Shown here one piece after another: positions 44,463 through 57,240 of a stretch of DNA of 64,000 nt. The notes below the pieces were generated by a model, which was given only the letters and a program-made list of their open reading frames with translations, was not told where the DNA came from and searched no databases. Positions within the stretch are counted from its first letter, which is position 1. Each line of letters opens with the position of its first letter. The DNA comes from Cheiracanthium punctorium (lineage: Eukaryota; Arthropoda; Arachnida; Araneae; Cheiracanthiidae), in assembly GCA_038373885.1 (NCBI GenBank), contig JAWZYV010012390.1, positions 248,001 to 312,000 on the forward strand, read 5' to 3'. Made by a program: the position numbers and the translations under genes.

Positions 44463-45788
44463 GATGTATGTATGTGTGTGTGTGTGTGTGTGTGTGAGAA
44501 CTTCGATAGCTCCTAAACGGATCATTCGATTGAGCTCAAATGGACATACATGTTATAAACCACCGTCGCAAGACCGGTATTGATTTTGGTGTATATAGGA
44601 CTTACAGTTTTTCTACAGGGCTACGTCAAAGATTTCTTTGACATTATAGTATATGGGGAGAAAGTCTTGAAAGTATGTTAGCGTTTAAATGGTGCATTCG
44701 ATTGAGTTTCAATTTGGTATATATGTTTGAATTATTCATCGATTAAAATTTATTTAAATGCTTGGTAATGATCTAATCGTAAGTCTTCGGAAAGTCGAGT
44801 GGAGGCACTCCAGATTTTTTTAGTATGATGCCATAACTTTTCTTAGTATTACTACTAAATAAAGCCATGTTTGCCAATTGATTTACATGACTTTATTTAG
44901 CAGCAATACTAAGAAAAGTTATAGCATCTTTGTTTCAAAGAGATTTCTTAGTAATCCACAAAATGTTTTTTAGTGTGGGGCATCACCCAAAAGGATGTTA
45001 TTTTCGGATCCGCAACTCTCGTCCGTATACCAGCCTATATACAGCTAGAGGAGCTGCGGACCCACAGATTTATCGTTCACGTTTGCGCCATTTACATACA
45101 GCGGTTTTTGATCAGCCGAGATGTGAAAACGAATCCTTTCGCTTTCTGCACACCAGGTTATTACAACTCCTTAAAAATTTATTTTAGGATGAATAGGGAA
45201 AATTAAATTACTTAATTAACTAAAACCTTTTTCTAATTTATGTGTATTGAAAGAAGAAAGGGTTGTCACCCGATCGTATGCCAATATAGCTTTTGGGTCA
45301 TCGTGTGACAATTGAGCTAGCTATGACAGCATATTTTAATATCCATAACGCTAGGTTCGAGTAAAAGTTTTCTGCATTTTTTCAGTTTCCGTATAGCTGG
45401 AATAATTTAAAATGCATGTGTAAAAAAAAATCATTACTTTCTTCGTCGTGAAGAAATGATACGCAGCTAGTTATAACATGTTATGTATATGTAAAAATAA
45501 ATTACTTGAAATTCAAATTAAACATTTAATGATTTTGCGATTTCTCAAAATAATCAAACGAAAATCCCCACCTCTCTCTCCATGTGTTTATATTTCATGG
45601 CTTTGATTTGCAACAGCGCTTCGATTTGAACTTCATATTTTAAACAGTTACACTAAAATTAATCTTTATTTTTAAATTTAGGTAATTGGAAATTTTATTT
45701 ATTTACTTTTTCGTCTATTTGGCAGCTTAGTTTAACCAATTGTTAAAGTAATCTCTATTCCCGTGTGATGAGCGGGTACATCAGCTAA
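44463..45788 (+). mobile_element. Candidate non-autonomous Helitron, 3' end at 45788
   Basis: The right boundary has the Helitron design: a small hairpin CCCGTGTGATGAGCGGG (45760-45776), then TACATCAG and CTAA followed by T (45785-45789). Upstream, TGTGTG repeats (44470-44495) and GATAGCTCCTAAACGGATCA are typical of the bodies of arthropod Helitron derivatives. A moderately GC-rich internal patch (44930-45190) is open in two frames but resembles no known protein. The 5' TC start was not located, so the left coordinate is approximate. Confidence 0.4.
44828..44927. repeat. 42-bp-arm hairpin
   Basis: Arms ATGCCATAACTTTTCTTAGT... (44828-44869) and its near-complement (44886-44927) are separated by 16 bp. 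It may be a small foldback insertion inside the Helitron-like sequence. Confidence 0.7.
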
Positions 45789-46427
45789 TATAGAATAAAA
45801 ATAGAAATTAAAATTCGTATTGTTCAATTAAAAGCAGCAATAATAAAATAATAAATCGATGACAAACTGACGATTTCCATGTGAGCCGGTATAAATTTAA
45901 ATGCTTCGAAATCTAAGATAAAAATTTTGGCTTTATACAAATTGTTCTATTTCTGTGTATTTCTTTACGTAACAATTTCTTTAATTCTTTACAGGTTGAA
46001 AAGTTTTTCTACCATGTATACATATTTACATAAAAGAACTGACACACACACACATAACACAAAAACAACAACAACAAAAATTTTGCAGTTCATTGTGGGA
46101 AGTTAATTTTTCTGGAAAGATGTTGTAGTTAGGGTAAAACTAAGACAGTGGAGGATCCTGAGAAGTTTCAACGGCAGGAGGCAATATGCGAGAAATTTTG
46201 TAAGAAAAATGGATCGTTTTAAATTTAAAATTTTGATTAAATAATACTTATCGTCTGAAACCAGGTTTAGGATGGTTGCTCTCATCATTCATTACTGAAA
46301 AGGCGATTTTGAGAAGATTCCTCTTCTCTTACATGTGCAATTTCTTAGCGTGGATCTTTGAACACTCCGCTAAACCGGCAGATTATTCAAAGACCCATGC
46401 TAGGTGAGCAGGGAAACCTCACAGATC

Positions 46428-46680
46428 ATAGAGAGTAGTGTAGTGCATTTATTGCACGCCTGCACTCAGGGTATCTGCCAAGTCGGAATGCCTTGGTCGG
46501 ATGACTTTTTCAGGTGTTCTTCCGCGTATTCACGATAGACATCTAGCGAAACCGCCCGAAACCCCAGAGCGTTAGATCGACAGCCGCGCGGTAGCCCAGA
46601 ACCCTAGACTTTTACTCTTCAGCCATCTACCATTTTCAGCCCCTTGTGTACTGGGCCATGGTGGGAGGCCCACAGATCAT
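46428..46680 (-). repeat. Degraded SINE of the 54064 family
   Basis: On the minus strand CCATGGCCCAGTACACAAGG, GAAAATGGTAGATGGC, then CGATCTAA and TGAATACGCGGAAGA correspond in order to the SINE at 54064-54301. The B box is degraded (AGGGTTCTGGGC). No clear target duplication. Confidence 0.65.
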
Positions 46681-46815
46681 AGAAGGGGAATCATCACCAC
46701 TGAATCCAACTGGGATTTAATTTTATTTTATCTTAGACAACTGTTCTTTTCAACTAGTTATTTTAATTTTGTTTTAATCTTTAGGACGGAATAGAGCTTT
46801 ACTGATAAATTTGAT

Positions 46816-47392
46816 CGCGCATTTAATCGTGTTAATTTTCCAGTAAAATCAAACTCAAACATCAATAACTGAGGCCTAGTTTACAGCAATACAGTCTGGA
46901 CACATACTCAACTTTCCTCACTATTTTTAGGAGGGCCCAATGTCACTTTGATTAAATATTTACCTTACATTTCATTGTTTACATGAAAAATACTATAAGG
47001 ACTTTTTGGCTTCTAATTTTTCAAGAATATTATTTTTATCATTCCAATTTTAATGAACTAACGCATTACGTAGAAGTTGCCTTTACTTTATTTTATAACA
47101 CCAGACAGCTTCTACATAATGCGTTAGTTCATTAAAATTGGAATGGGAAAAATGATATTCTTGAAACATAGTTGGTTGCCAAAACGTCCTTATAGTATTA
47201 TTGATGTAAACAATGAAATGTAAGATAAATATTTAACCTAAGTGACATTGGACTCTCCTAAAAATAGTGAGGGAAGTTGAGTACGTGTTCCGACTGTCTT
47301 GTAATTTAATCACGGACTTAATCACGGATCAAGCTCTGTTATTGACGTTTGATTTTGATTTTACTTAACGCGATTAAATGCGCAATAAAAAG
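46816..47392. repeat. Foldback element with about 265-bp arms
   Basis: The left arm 46816-47080 and right arm 47108-47392 are imperfect reverse complements along their whole length. Shared blocks include GCGCATTTAATCG, GTATGTGTCCAGACTGT-like sequence, GACATTGG, GTAAACAATGAAATGTAAG and GAACTAACGCATTA. The loop is 27 bp. There is no coding frame. It lies inside the 16.9-kb insert. Confidence 0.88.
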
Positions 47393-50300
47393 CGCCCTAA
47401 AAGCTGAAAATCGCTTAAAAATGAGAGAGAGGGTGAATTTTCAGATTTTTATAATAGTGCAGATCGTTTATATATATATTTTTTACATAATTATGAAATT
47501 TTTCAAGCCGATCGCACGAACTGTATGAATTTCATTAAAGTTTTACACAGTAACTTTTTAATCTGATTGGATTAATGACGGTAAAAGTTTGGAAGAGACG
47601 GTTGGGAGTGGCGGGACCGGATTTGTTAGAGAGTGAATCACGGATAAGCGTAACTATGTAATAGGATAATTACAGAGTAAACATTTATACAGGAGTGGTT
47701 TATGACATGTAAATTTGTATTAATTTAAATAATAATATGCAATACATTTCTTTAAAGCCCCTCTACATCCGTAAGCATGTGTGCCCAAGACTCCATATAT
47801 GTTAAATCGGTCTCTTCTAATAAAATATGTTTTTTTTTATATGCCAACTGTTTTGTTGTATTCGGGGCAACAGCTTTTCCTTTTCAGGTAAAATTTGAAA
47901 GAAGTAAAATATTTATTCAAAATTTCTTATTTTCATTAAACATTTAAAATTATTATAAATGAAAAAGTATCCTGGAGATCTTTGAAAACTACGAAATATT
48001 CAAACTTATTTCCCGTGCCCGACCCTGCTTAGAAGGGACTCCGGTTCAAACGATTACTTGTCTGAAAAAATACCGAAATCATTCGGCCTCTCTCTTCTTT
48101 AGTTAGAAAAGGTATGATCACCACATCTGTAAATAATTTTGTGGGGGGTTGAAAGCTGCAATTAAGTATCGTAGGCGTGTCTTGGCCATTGTGCTCTCTC
48201 CCCTCCTTTGCAACCCATCAATCTAAGTGTCACAGGTGTTCTGGTGAGTGGGGGTAAGCAGTAACGGGATTTTATGTCACAGCCGCTTTCGAAGCAGAAA
48301 AAAAGGAGCAGAAAATTATGTCTCAGCCGCTTTGAACAACGTTTACAGATGACGGGATTTTACGTCTCAGCCGCTTGGAGGGTTAAGAATGCAAGAAAAA
48401 ATAGAGAATATTAAGAGTACTCAAGCATACTTTGTGTATCCGATTGTTAGTATAAAACGAAAATTCGAACTTCTGATCCCCAAAGAATTTTGAGTTTGAA
48501 TATTATTTGCAGAGTGCTAAAATTCTTTGCAAGTGATATCTATTCTGCTTCCGATTGCTAGAATAAAACGAAAACTGAAACTTTCCCCCCAAAATAAGTT
48601 GACATTTGAATATTATTTGCTAATTATAATTCTTTGGAAAAAGAAAATGCAAATCTTAATTTATTTAATCATATTTTATTTATATTAACGGACTTCATTT
48701 TAATTAGTTTAAAAATGCCTTAGATTTTTATTTCTTTTAAACTGCAGGAATCTTTTTAAGAACATTTTTATCCAACTTCAGCTGTTACTTGACCAGATTG
48801 TGAAGTCTATTTTGGAGTTATAAAAACATAATAAAAGCACAAATTGAGGGGGAAAGATATGTTACAAATGTCACTTTTATTTATTAATAATTATAATATA
48901 ATAGAAAATGAATTAACACAATTCAGATGAATTAAATAATACTGTAATTCACCTTCAATATACATTTTAATGAGATTTGACTATAATGGCAAAAGTATTG
49001 AGATCAATATATTTAATTATTTAAAAGCTATGCCTCAAATTTTATTAAATTGTTTTATTATATAATCCATACATCCAACTACTTTTCATAATTATCATGG
49101 AAGTGTCATTTTAATTTATTGATCTAAAAAAAGTTATTTGCTTAAAAGCTTAACACTTATTTCTAAATAAAAAAACACAGCTAATTAACAGTATTTATGT
49201 TTTACTAGATGAAATATAATACTTATCACAGGAGGGAAAATAATATGTATGTATAATGCTTAAGGAAGAATATATCAAATTAACAACAAAAAGAAGTATA
49301 GAATGATTAAGACCTTTTCAGACATGGAAAAATTTAGGTTTTATCAACTCTTAAAAATTCTTGGAGATTTTGTTAGTATATTGACAAAAATATCAAGAGT
49401 TCGAAGAAAAAATTCTTTTGAAAACCATGTGTTGAAATTTACCATTTATTTTGTGAAACTAAGAATCAACAATTAGTATTGTTTGCAATATGTGAAATAA
49501 AGTAAGATAAGCTATATGAATTATATCATTTTTATTAAAAAAATACATATCAACAATGAATATTTAAAAATGCATCTTTTTATATTTTGAAAAAGCAAAA
49601 AACATTAGATCCTGTAACTGAATATACAGTTTGCAAAACTCTTTGACAAACTTTCTTGGGAAAAAATATTAATTACTAAATGTGAAAAATTAAATAGCAA
49701 AATGTATTACACCACACTTTCTTTTAAAGGAAGTATATGTATTATTTATATTTACACTTCATTGCAGATTTCAGTTTTGAGTATGCATGGCAGCATGGCT
49801 CTGCTGAATGTTTTTGTTTTCCAACAAGCCTTAAATACTGTGAGCGTTCAAAAATATATAAATCTTCATTGATATATTAAACATTTCAAATTTTGATAGA
49901 CAAATTTCATAGACTTAAACAATAAGTATTACATGAAAAAGGTATTTAATTCATAAAATAAAATAAAATAAATTGATAAATAAAATTAATTTAAAAAGCT
50001 TTTTTTTTGTTTAAATCGAAATAAAAGATTAAAATAGATCTTAAAAGTTTATATGTTGTCTTAGTCAAATTATATGCTTTACAAATAATTCACAGAATAC
50101 ACCTAAAACTTGTAACATTAAATAAAGGAGTAAGAGTAACCAGCAAAAGAATATTTGCCTAAAATTCCTAGATTCCGACGAATACTTTCAAGATAGCGTT
50201 TTAAAGGTTTTGCAATTGATGCAATATGCATAAGATACAGAATTGCAACTTTTTTTTAAATATTACTTTTCAGTCATTAACTGCAAAAAGTGTTTTTTCT

Positions 50301-50600
50301 CATTTTTTAAAAAAATTTAGAATTATTTGAAAAACTCGGTCTATTTTATCTGATAAAAATAAAATGATATTACTCAGCTGTTTTAAGGGGATAAATGTGT
50401 AAACCAAGTAGTTTCTTGAATTTTAAAAGTATGTCAAATCCTGCAGCATGTAAGATTAACACACAGTTTTAAGGAAGCAAATATTCCAAAATATGTTTAA
50501 AAGAAAGCTAAAATGTTAAAACAACTGGAAGAACTTCAAATAAAAAAATCAAATGATAGTTAGAATTGTATTAATTTTATGAATAAAAATTATCAAATAT
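47393..50600. other. Long AT-rich interval without gene
   Basis: Apart from the GTCTCAGCCGCTT repeats at 48270-48385 and two similar stretches around 48420 and 48540 (GATTGNTAG(T/A)ATAAAACGAAAA), I see no features. There is no intact reading frame beyond chance length. Confidence 0.5.
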
Positions 50601-50641
50601 TCATTTGTAGATTTGGAAAAATTAGTTTTCATACAAATTTC

Positions 50642-53600
50642 CTAATATTCCAGGTTTTTAGGCCTGCTGTCCACCTTAGGGGTACTTACAGTTGCAAGTT
50701 TTCTTTTATTTGAAGTTCTGCCAGTTAATTTGTCATTTCTAGTTTTTGTGTAGTTATTCAGGAATATGTTTGATAGTATTTTAATGCAATCATTGATTAC
50801 GTGAGCTGTAGTTTTACCACATTTGCAAATACCTTCAAATGAAAGTCCATCCTCCCATAATTTTTCTTTGCACAGTTCACAAAGTAAATATCTTTGATTG
50901 TTAAATTTCAAAAATTCTTCTTCAAATTTTTCTGAAATGCACATATGAAAAATTTTAAATGCAGCATTGCATATTGAAAGAGCTGTTTTATTTGGCCATA
51001 AAAGTCCACCTCGATCAAGTTCTTGCAGGTAACTCTTTATGTCTTCATCAATGTCAATGCACATCTCCTTGTCAGTAGCAAGGTTTTCTTTGCACATTGA
51101 ACATGACTTTGAAGCCTTTCTAGCAACATAACCTGCAATAAAAACTAAAACCTTCATATTAGATTCTGAAATTTCGATAGTTTCAGAAAGAGATATAGCA
51201 TCTAAGAAAAAATCTGACATTTCAGGAACATCTTCTTCATCTTTGCATGAATCTAAGAAGTCTTTAACATTAAAGAACCCATTTTAGCTGTTTCCAAATT
51301 TAATAAGCTTAAAACTTTTAATTTTCTTTCAGATTCTAATACTTGATCAATAGATATTTGGTAATTTCCTCCATTCATACATCTAAATTGACCAAATCGT
51401 GCCTCCAAACAGTCTGTTTGAAAATTTCCCAACAGATTGTATTTTGGTGAAGGAACAATATTTTGAAATAAATATCAGGTTGTAACGAAAGTTTTCCGCC
51501 AAATCTGCTGGAAAAACTAACTTGTAACTCCTTAGATAACTCTTTTTTAACTTTCAGTACCAAACCTGCACAGTGTCAAGTGATGCAACAATAGTATTTA
51601 AAGCTGTACTCATTATTCGTTGATATTCTGTAGCTGACTTTTTGCAACACAACTGGAAGTAAATGATGGTTCTAATCCTCTAGAGTGATACTTCCATTTG
51701 ACACACCTTGTACTCAATGATAACTATATTTTTTTTACAGATTTCATAACACAGAGTTATAAAGTAAGTCTCTTTCTTTGAAATGCCAAAAATCGTTTGA
51801 CAAAATATGAGCAAATACGCCAACGCAAACTGTTTACTGACGATGTTTATGGTGGCGGGAAACTTTCGTTACAACCTAATACTTGCAAATTAACACTGTC
51901 TGCACTGTATGATTTAATGCAAAGTAAGTTTCTTTTGATAGTTTTCCTGATCTAGAACCAGCTTTTGCAAAATGCGGAGGAGGAAGAGACTCTCAATGTT
52001 GAAGCCACAAGACAAACTTTTCTAAAAATTGTATGTTAGGGCAATCGGAGCTTCTTACAGGGTCACTGAATGGATCTCTCTTATGTTTGCCTTTATGCGG
52101 GGTTTTTACATTAACAATTTTCCAAAATTTGGAAAATACATCTATAAAGTGCACAGTTCCAAAAACATCTTTCCCAATTTTATTTTCAAACTCTTTTAAT
52201 GCCGGAATAAGTTTCTCATCAAACAGCTTCAATGCATTACCAACATTTTGAAGTTCAAGGTGATTGGGATATAGAAATTTTCTATTTAAGCTAGGAGCCA
52301 GTTTTAAGTTGTCGTCGCACTCTTCTTTATACAATATTTTTCAATGTGTCAAACTAGCATATAATACAGCCTTTTCATCAAAACTATGGCCAGATTCTAA
52401 TAACTTCATGGGAGGAAAAAAAACTTGTTTGATTTGTGTCATGATTGTTCAGCCAGTTGTTACGAACACTTTTCATACAATGTACAGTATCAAATAATAA
52501 AAAAAAACCCATCACCTGAAGAACTTGGATTAGGTATTGATGGTTTAAGTTGACCTCCAGAAAGTTTTTCATATGTCTTTCGGTTTACACGATTATTATC
52601 GGAAGAGAGATATAAAACTTTATAGCCTGCTTCATTTAAAATTCTAAGTACCTGGTTTAAAATCAAAAACAGATCTTCAGCAGTTTGATTCTTCACAGGA
52701 AATAGTCCAACAACATCTTTATTTTTAGAGAAAAGGGAAGTAATCATAAATGCCTGTATTGTAGAAGCTTCAGTGTTATCCATATTCATTGCTACTCCTT
52801 CTATCCTACCACCTTTATAGCTTGTTCCTGGCTTGATATAAATTTCATCCATCATTAAGCCGACTATTTTTTCTGTCGGCGACAGTTCACAACATTTTTT
52901 TTTTCAGGTATTTTATTTGAGAATTTTGTACTCCAGCCTGTAAGCTTCCCAAACTTTGTAGCAAAGTTTTTAAATAAAAAGGATGAGGTAATATTAATTT
53001 ACTCGAGTCACGAATAAGCCTGTATGCTGTAGGACTACTAAAATAAAACTTTGATGCAAATAATAACATATCTGGTGAATATCTCGGAGATTTCATTGAA
53101 CATAAATGCAATTGTTCAACTAAAAATGTCAAAGTTTCACTTATGGTAATATTGTCGCAATCTGCAACTACATTATTACAAATTGCAACAACACCTTTTA
53201 GCTTATCATGGTAAGACATTTCTTTATCGTGTAAACTTAAATGTCTGATTAAGCAATCGAATGATGACCACAGAGTACATGTCATTGTTGAACCTAACAG
53301 CCATATCAAATTTGATTCGGGTACAGGCACACGCCATCGTGCCAGACAGATATGACGAAATATTCTGATATTTTCACAGAAATGAAAATTTTGGGGATAT
53401 CCTCTAAGTTTACCATACCTATGTAAACACAGCTTTCTTCCGAAAGCACTAGCCACGATTTGCTCAGTTTAGTTTTATAAACAGATTTAAAATCATCAAA
53501 ATTTTTAATTTTGTCTGATTCACACCACTGTTGGAACTTCTTTTCTTGGAGCTCATCAATTTCTTTGTGCCTTTCCTCGGGTGTTTTTCTTTTTGGAGGA

Positions 53601-53912
53601 ATTTTTTGAGTGAGACGAAGGTTGCTCAGGAAATATTGTGGGATAGGCTCCAGGTGTTAAAATTGGGGATTTCCTTGGCACAACCAGAAGTGAACCATCT
53701 GGTTTGGTAGCCTTGTGGTCCCTTATAATAAAACTTTCATCAAAGTGTTTTATACAGACCACTGAAGAATCTGTACTTTTGAAGTCTTTTCGGTTTATTA
53801 ATCTTTCCCATTTTGACTTCATATCTGCATCTTTGGGAAAACTGAAAATATTGGTATATGGTTCACCTTTATAGTTCGACTTACAACCAGGCACACAACA
53901 ACGTCGAGGCAT
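50642..53912 (-). pseudogene. THAP/P-element-like (THAP9-type) transposase gene, broken
   Basis: The start is ATG 53912. Residues 1-93 form a THAP zinc finger: C6 and C10 (CCVPGC), W35, C53 and H56 (CIKHF), and the terminal PTIF box. A charged linker follows, then a region with SFDCLIRHLSLHD and SLGSLQAGVQNSQIKYL. The RNase H-like catalytic domain has MMDEIYIKPG (52855) and YLSSDNNRVN, then FDTVHCMKSVRNNWLN, with a frameshift at the poly-T near 52500. An insertion-domain block (KLAPSLNRKF ... HFIDVFSKFW) spans 52334-51993. A mariner MITE interrupts at 51475-51879. After it, TDCLEARFGQFRCMNGGNY supplies the last acidic residues, and the C-terminal zinc-rich block (CSMCKE, CELCKE, CKCG) runs to 50642. 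Frameshifts lie also near 53540 and 51250. It mobilises, or once mobilised, the surrounding element. Confidence 0.85.
51475..51879 (-). mobile_element. mariner-derived MITE inside the THAP transposase gene
   Basis: TA (51473-51474 and 51880-51881) flanks ends TCAGGTTGTAACGAAAG and (inverted) TTAGGTTGTAACGAAAG followed by TTTCCCGCC. The 405-bp interior carries scraps of a mariner transposase start in the reverse orientation. It belongs to the same family as 55042-55612. Its removal rejoins the THAP transposase sequence. Confidence 0.88.
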
Positions 53913-54063
53913 CTATAAAAAGAAACAAATAAAATTAGAGCAATGTAGTACATTAGTAAGCAAATTTTCGTACTAAAAGAACCATCACTAGGTTTAGCTA
54001 CATCAATTCTGATGATTTAGAAAATTCAGTTATCCAGAATACACCCGGTCCCAACCATTCCGG

Positions 54064-54301
54064 TGGTGGTGTGTGATTATGGCAGCGCTTCACTAGGGCG
54101 ATGTGCCAGGGGGGGGGAATGGGGGAATGCCTTGGTAGGAGGACTTTCTAAGGGGTTCTAATGCGTATTCACGTTACAGCTGAGGAAAACCTACCAAAAC
54201 TTCAGACCATTAGATCGACAGCGGCGTGATGGGACCCGAACCCGGGACCTTCACACTTCCGCCATCTACCATTTTCAGTGACATAACCACTGTGCCATGG
54301 C
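54064..54301 (-). mobile_element. tRNA-derived SINE with 14-bp target duplication
   Basis: The minus-strand head GGGGCCATGGCACAGTGGTT holds an A-box-like sequence; the B box is GGTTCGGGTCC after CCC. The body continues with GATCTAATGGTCTGAAG, GTGAATACGC and AAGGCATTCCCCC. CCCAACCATTCCGG is repeated exactly at 54050-54063 and 54302-54315. The tail lacks poly-A. Related copies are at 46428 and 29630. Confidence 0.88.
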
Positions 54302-54411
54302 CCCAACCATTCCGGATAACAGGTTCTATACTGTATAAATAATTGTGTGGTCTCTTCTAGAGGACCTTTTAAAACATTGAGCAGATAGGGTAAAAAATCG
54401 ATACTTTAAAA

Positions 54412-55777
54412 TAGGGATGTAACGAATATTCGGCTGTTTTGCAGAATATTGAACAGGTATTCAGCTATTTTGCCGAATATTGAACAGGTATCCGGCCGAA
54501 TAGTTGTAGACGAATATTTCTACATATTCAGCTGAATAATTTCAGAACAAAGAGAGAAAATATATTTTTAAATTCATTTACAAATAACATTGCTTAGTTA
54601 TACTTCAATACCTTAATCTCATACACTTAAATATCCTAAGTCACTGAATTTTAAGCTGAATGAAACATAATCTAATGCATTTAATAATATTACAGAAATG
54701 CAGACTTTTCTATATAGTATATACTTGGTGACACTACTTGACTTGATTTTCAAATATCTTTATTGGGTGGGGGTAGGAGGAATTTTTTCAGATCCTCAAT
54801 TACAACCATAATTTTAAAAAGCGGCTAAATACGTTTTTCTCAGAGGCTGTAAAGCCTAAAACAGGATGTGATTATGTATAGTTGCCAGATTAATCACATT
54901 TACCATAACATACTTATTAAATTATGAATATCTCAAAATATAATTATACTGTTATTAGTGCTCAACTTGGTGAAAGATATTTTTTCATGACCAAGAGTTT
55001 TTAGTTCTGCAGATAATATAACTGTTGAGTGTTTTTAAGTATTAGGTTGTAACGAAAGTTTCCCGCCACTACAAATATCGTCTGAAAACAGTTCACGTTG
55101 GTGTGTTTGCTCATATTTTGTCAAACAATATTTGTCATTTGAAAGAAAGATACTTGCTTTGGAACACTGTGTTGTTAAAAAATATCGTTATCATTAAGTA
55201 CAAGGTGTCTGAAATGGAACTATCACGTTACTGGATTAGAACCATCATTTACTTCCAGTTCTGTTGCAAAAAGTGCTACAGAATGTCAAAGAATTATGTG
55301 CGTAATTTAGATTTTACTGTTGTATCATATGGCACTGTGAAGATTTGATACTGAAAGTTAAAAAACAGGGTCTATGATATTCAAGGAGCAGAGCTCTCTG
55401 GCCGGCCTACTGATGTTGATGAGGGCCACCTGCGAGAACCTGTGGAAGAAGATCAGTATTTAACCACTTAAGAGCTAGCTAAAGAGTTAGACATAATGCC
55501 ATGCCCATTAGCCATGCTATGCACCACATAAACTTCATGTACAAGTTCAATCGCTGGATGCCGCATGAGCTGACTCAAGCAGATTTGGCGGAGAACTTTC
55601 GTTACAACCTGATACTTACAAATAATATAAAATGAATTTTAATTAGCCTTTTTTAGTACTTAATTACAAAATTAAAAAGCTAGATTTTATTTAGAATTAA
55701 AATGAAAATTTAAAAAATTTAATATTTGGCCGCCGAATATTTGGTATTTGGCCAAATCACTATTAATTATATTTCTA
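54412..55777. mobile_element. hAT-like element (TAGGGATG-ended) hosting a mariner copy
   Basis: It starts TAGGGATGTAACGAATATTCGG and has CCGCCGAATATTTGG near the right end. CTTTAAAA stands at 54404-54411 and 55778-55785. The right terminal bases (inverted TAGAAATATA) match the left poorly, so the right boundary rests on the octamer. It is the same class as 29157-29944. The mariner element 55042-55612 lies within it. Confidence 0.65.
55042..55612 (+). mobile_element. mariner element, internally deleted
   Basis: TA at 55040-55041 and 55613-55614 flanks TTAGGTTGTAACGAAAG and (inverted) TCAGGTTGTAACGAAAG. On the plus strand broken frames show ELSRYWIRTIIYFQFCCKK (start of the mariner N-terminal helix-turn-helix), SGRPTDVDEGHLREPVEEDQ, ELAKELDIMP and KFNRWMPHELT (the WVPHEL motif). 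The catalytic D residues are deleted. Confidence 0.88.
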
Positions 55778-55789
55778 CTTTAAAAATTC

Positions 55790-57240
55790 GTTAGAGAAGG
55801 TGGTAGCTTAATTGAAGTGGTCGCTCATAAAAGTTTCACTGTATATATTTAAGCTTTTATGAATTATTGCATGTATTATTTACATTCACAAATTTTTTAC
55901 AAATCAGCAGGGTAGTTAGCAAAATCATCCAGCACGTTTAGTGAACCGGAAACAGCTTTAATTAAACCTAGTAACCATTATATTTGCCTGGTAACCATTA
56001 CATAGTAATTATAATTTGTAATAAAAATTTAAATTAATGAAGTTGAATTTCAAATTAGCCATGATATTTTAACAATGATTTAATTCAATATTCAACGGTC
56101 CAAGAGAACAACTGTCATCAAATTAACGATTCTGAATCAGGGAAGTTTGTTACAGATGCTGCATACAGGTTTTTTTTTTAATTTTAAATAGAGAACATTA
56201 TTTTATAAACCTGGATGGCATAAACTAATTTTGAATTTATTCTTGAAATATATTTACGTTCCAAAATACACTCTAAACAATGTCTGTCTATAAAGCATAA
56301 TTATTGAAATTATTGCCCTAGAAAAATAACTATCCATGCTATATACATAATTTTCAAAGGGTTATTTTTATATATAGAAATAACATACATCAATTTTATT
56401 GCAATCAGTGCATGCTTATGGAAGTCAGAGCACAGACAATGAGCAGACAGGCAAACCAAAATTACTTTCTTGCCAATCCAATAACATAAGTTTAACATTA
56501 CACTCTTGATACTGTACAAATGCAACATTAACTTCAAATACTGAAAATCTTGAAAGATTTAGTCTAAATGTATATCAAGGTACAGAGCTGAGTAAAATTT
56601 ACAAGCATCAAAGCTATTGAATGAATGCTGTATCAAGCAATAAAAGCTCAAGCCAAACAAAAATTACTTACAAAAACCGATACAAAAAGTTTATCTTTGT
56701 GAATAAGAATTTTTTAATTATTTCACATTGTTCACGTTAGTTATTTCAATTATTTCACATTGTTTAGGACAGCTGACAATCGACAGCTCTATAAATTTGC
56801 AAAAGAGAGAACGATAAAGAAAATGTAAACAACACTGAACCGCATGTAAATAAATGAAGAAAACTTGATTTGCCGTTAATATAACAGCTCATTCGTATAA
56901 TCGAAACATTAAGTCTGTTGACATTTGTTTTTAAGCATATTTGAAGTAATTGAGGATCTACATTTTAAAATTCATAAGTTAATAACAAAGTAAATACATG
57001 ATGCAAAGACATACCTTTTACAGTTTATGAAACTTCAACATTAGGGTTCAGTTCAGGACGAATCAGTTGTAGATTTACGGGTTTAAACTGGCACTATAAT
57101 TTCATAAAGTTCTTCAGCAGGACACTGTAACACTATAATCCATCTAAAATACTACTGAATATAGTTACATAATTTAATTAGCGAATTAAAGAATGAAAAT
57201 GTACAAAGCAAAGCAAACATCGAATGCAAAACAAACGAGA
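55790..57240. other. Interval without gene
   Basis: AT-rich; no recognised exon or element. It leads to the inverted end of the 16.9-kb transposon, whose GC-rich TGACGTCA-bearing region starts near 57255. Confidence 0.45.

Larger units (their letters stand above)
40734..48382. mobile_element. Candidate piggyBac-like end pair
   Basis: TTAA at 40730-40733 is followed by CCCTCCGAGCGGCC, and TTAA at 48383-48386 is preceded by the inverted form CCCTCCAAGCGGCTGAG. On the right, three copies of GTC(T/A)CAGCCGCTT lie at about 48278, 48330 and 48366. These look like the ends of one piggyBac-type family, but 7.6 kb apart and without a transposase they may belong to different insertions. Confidence 0.3.
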
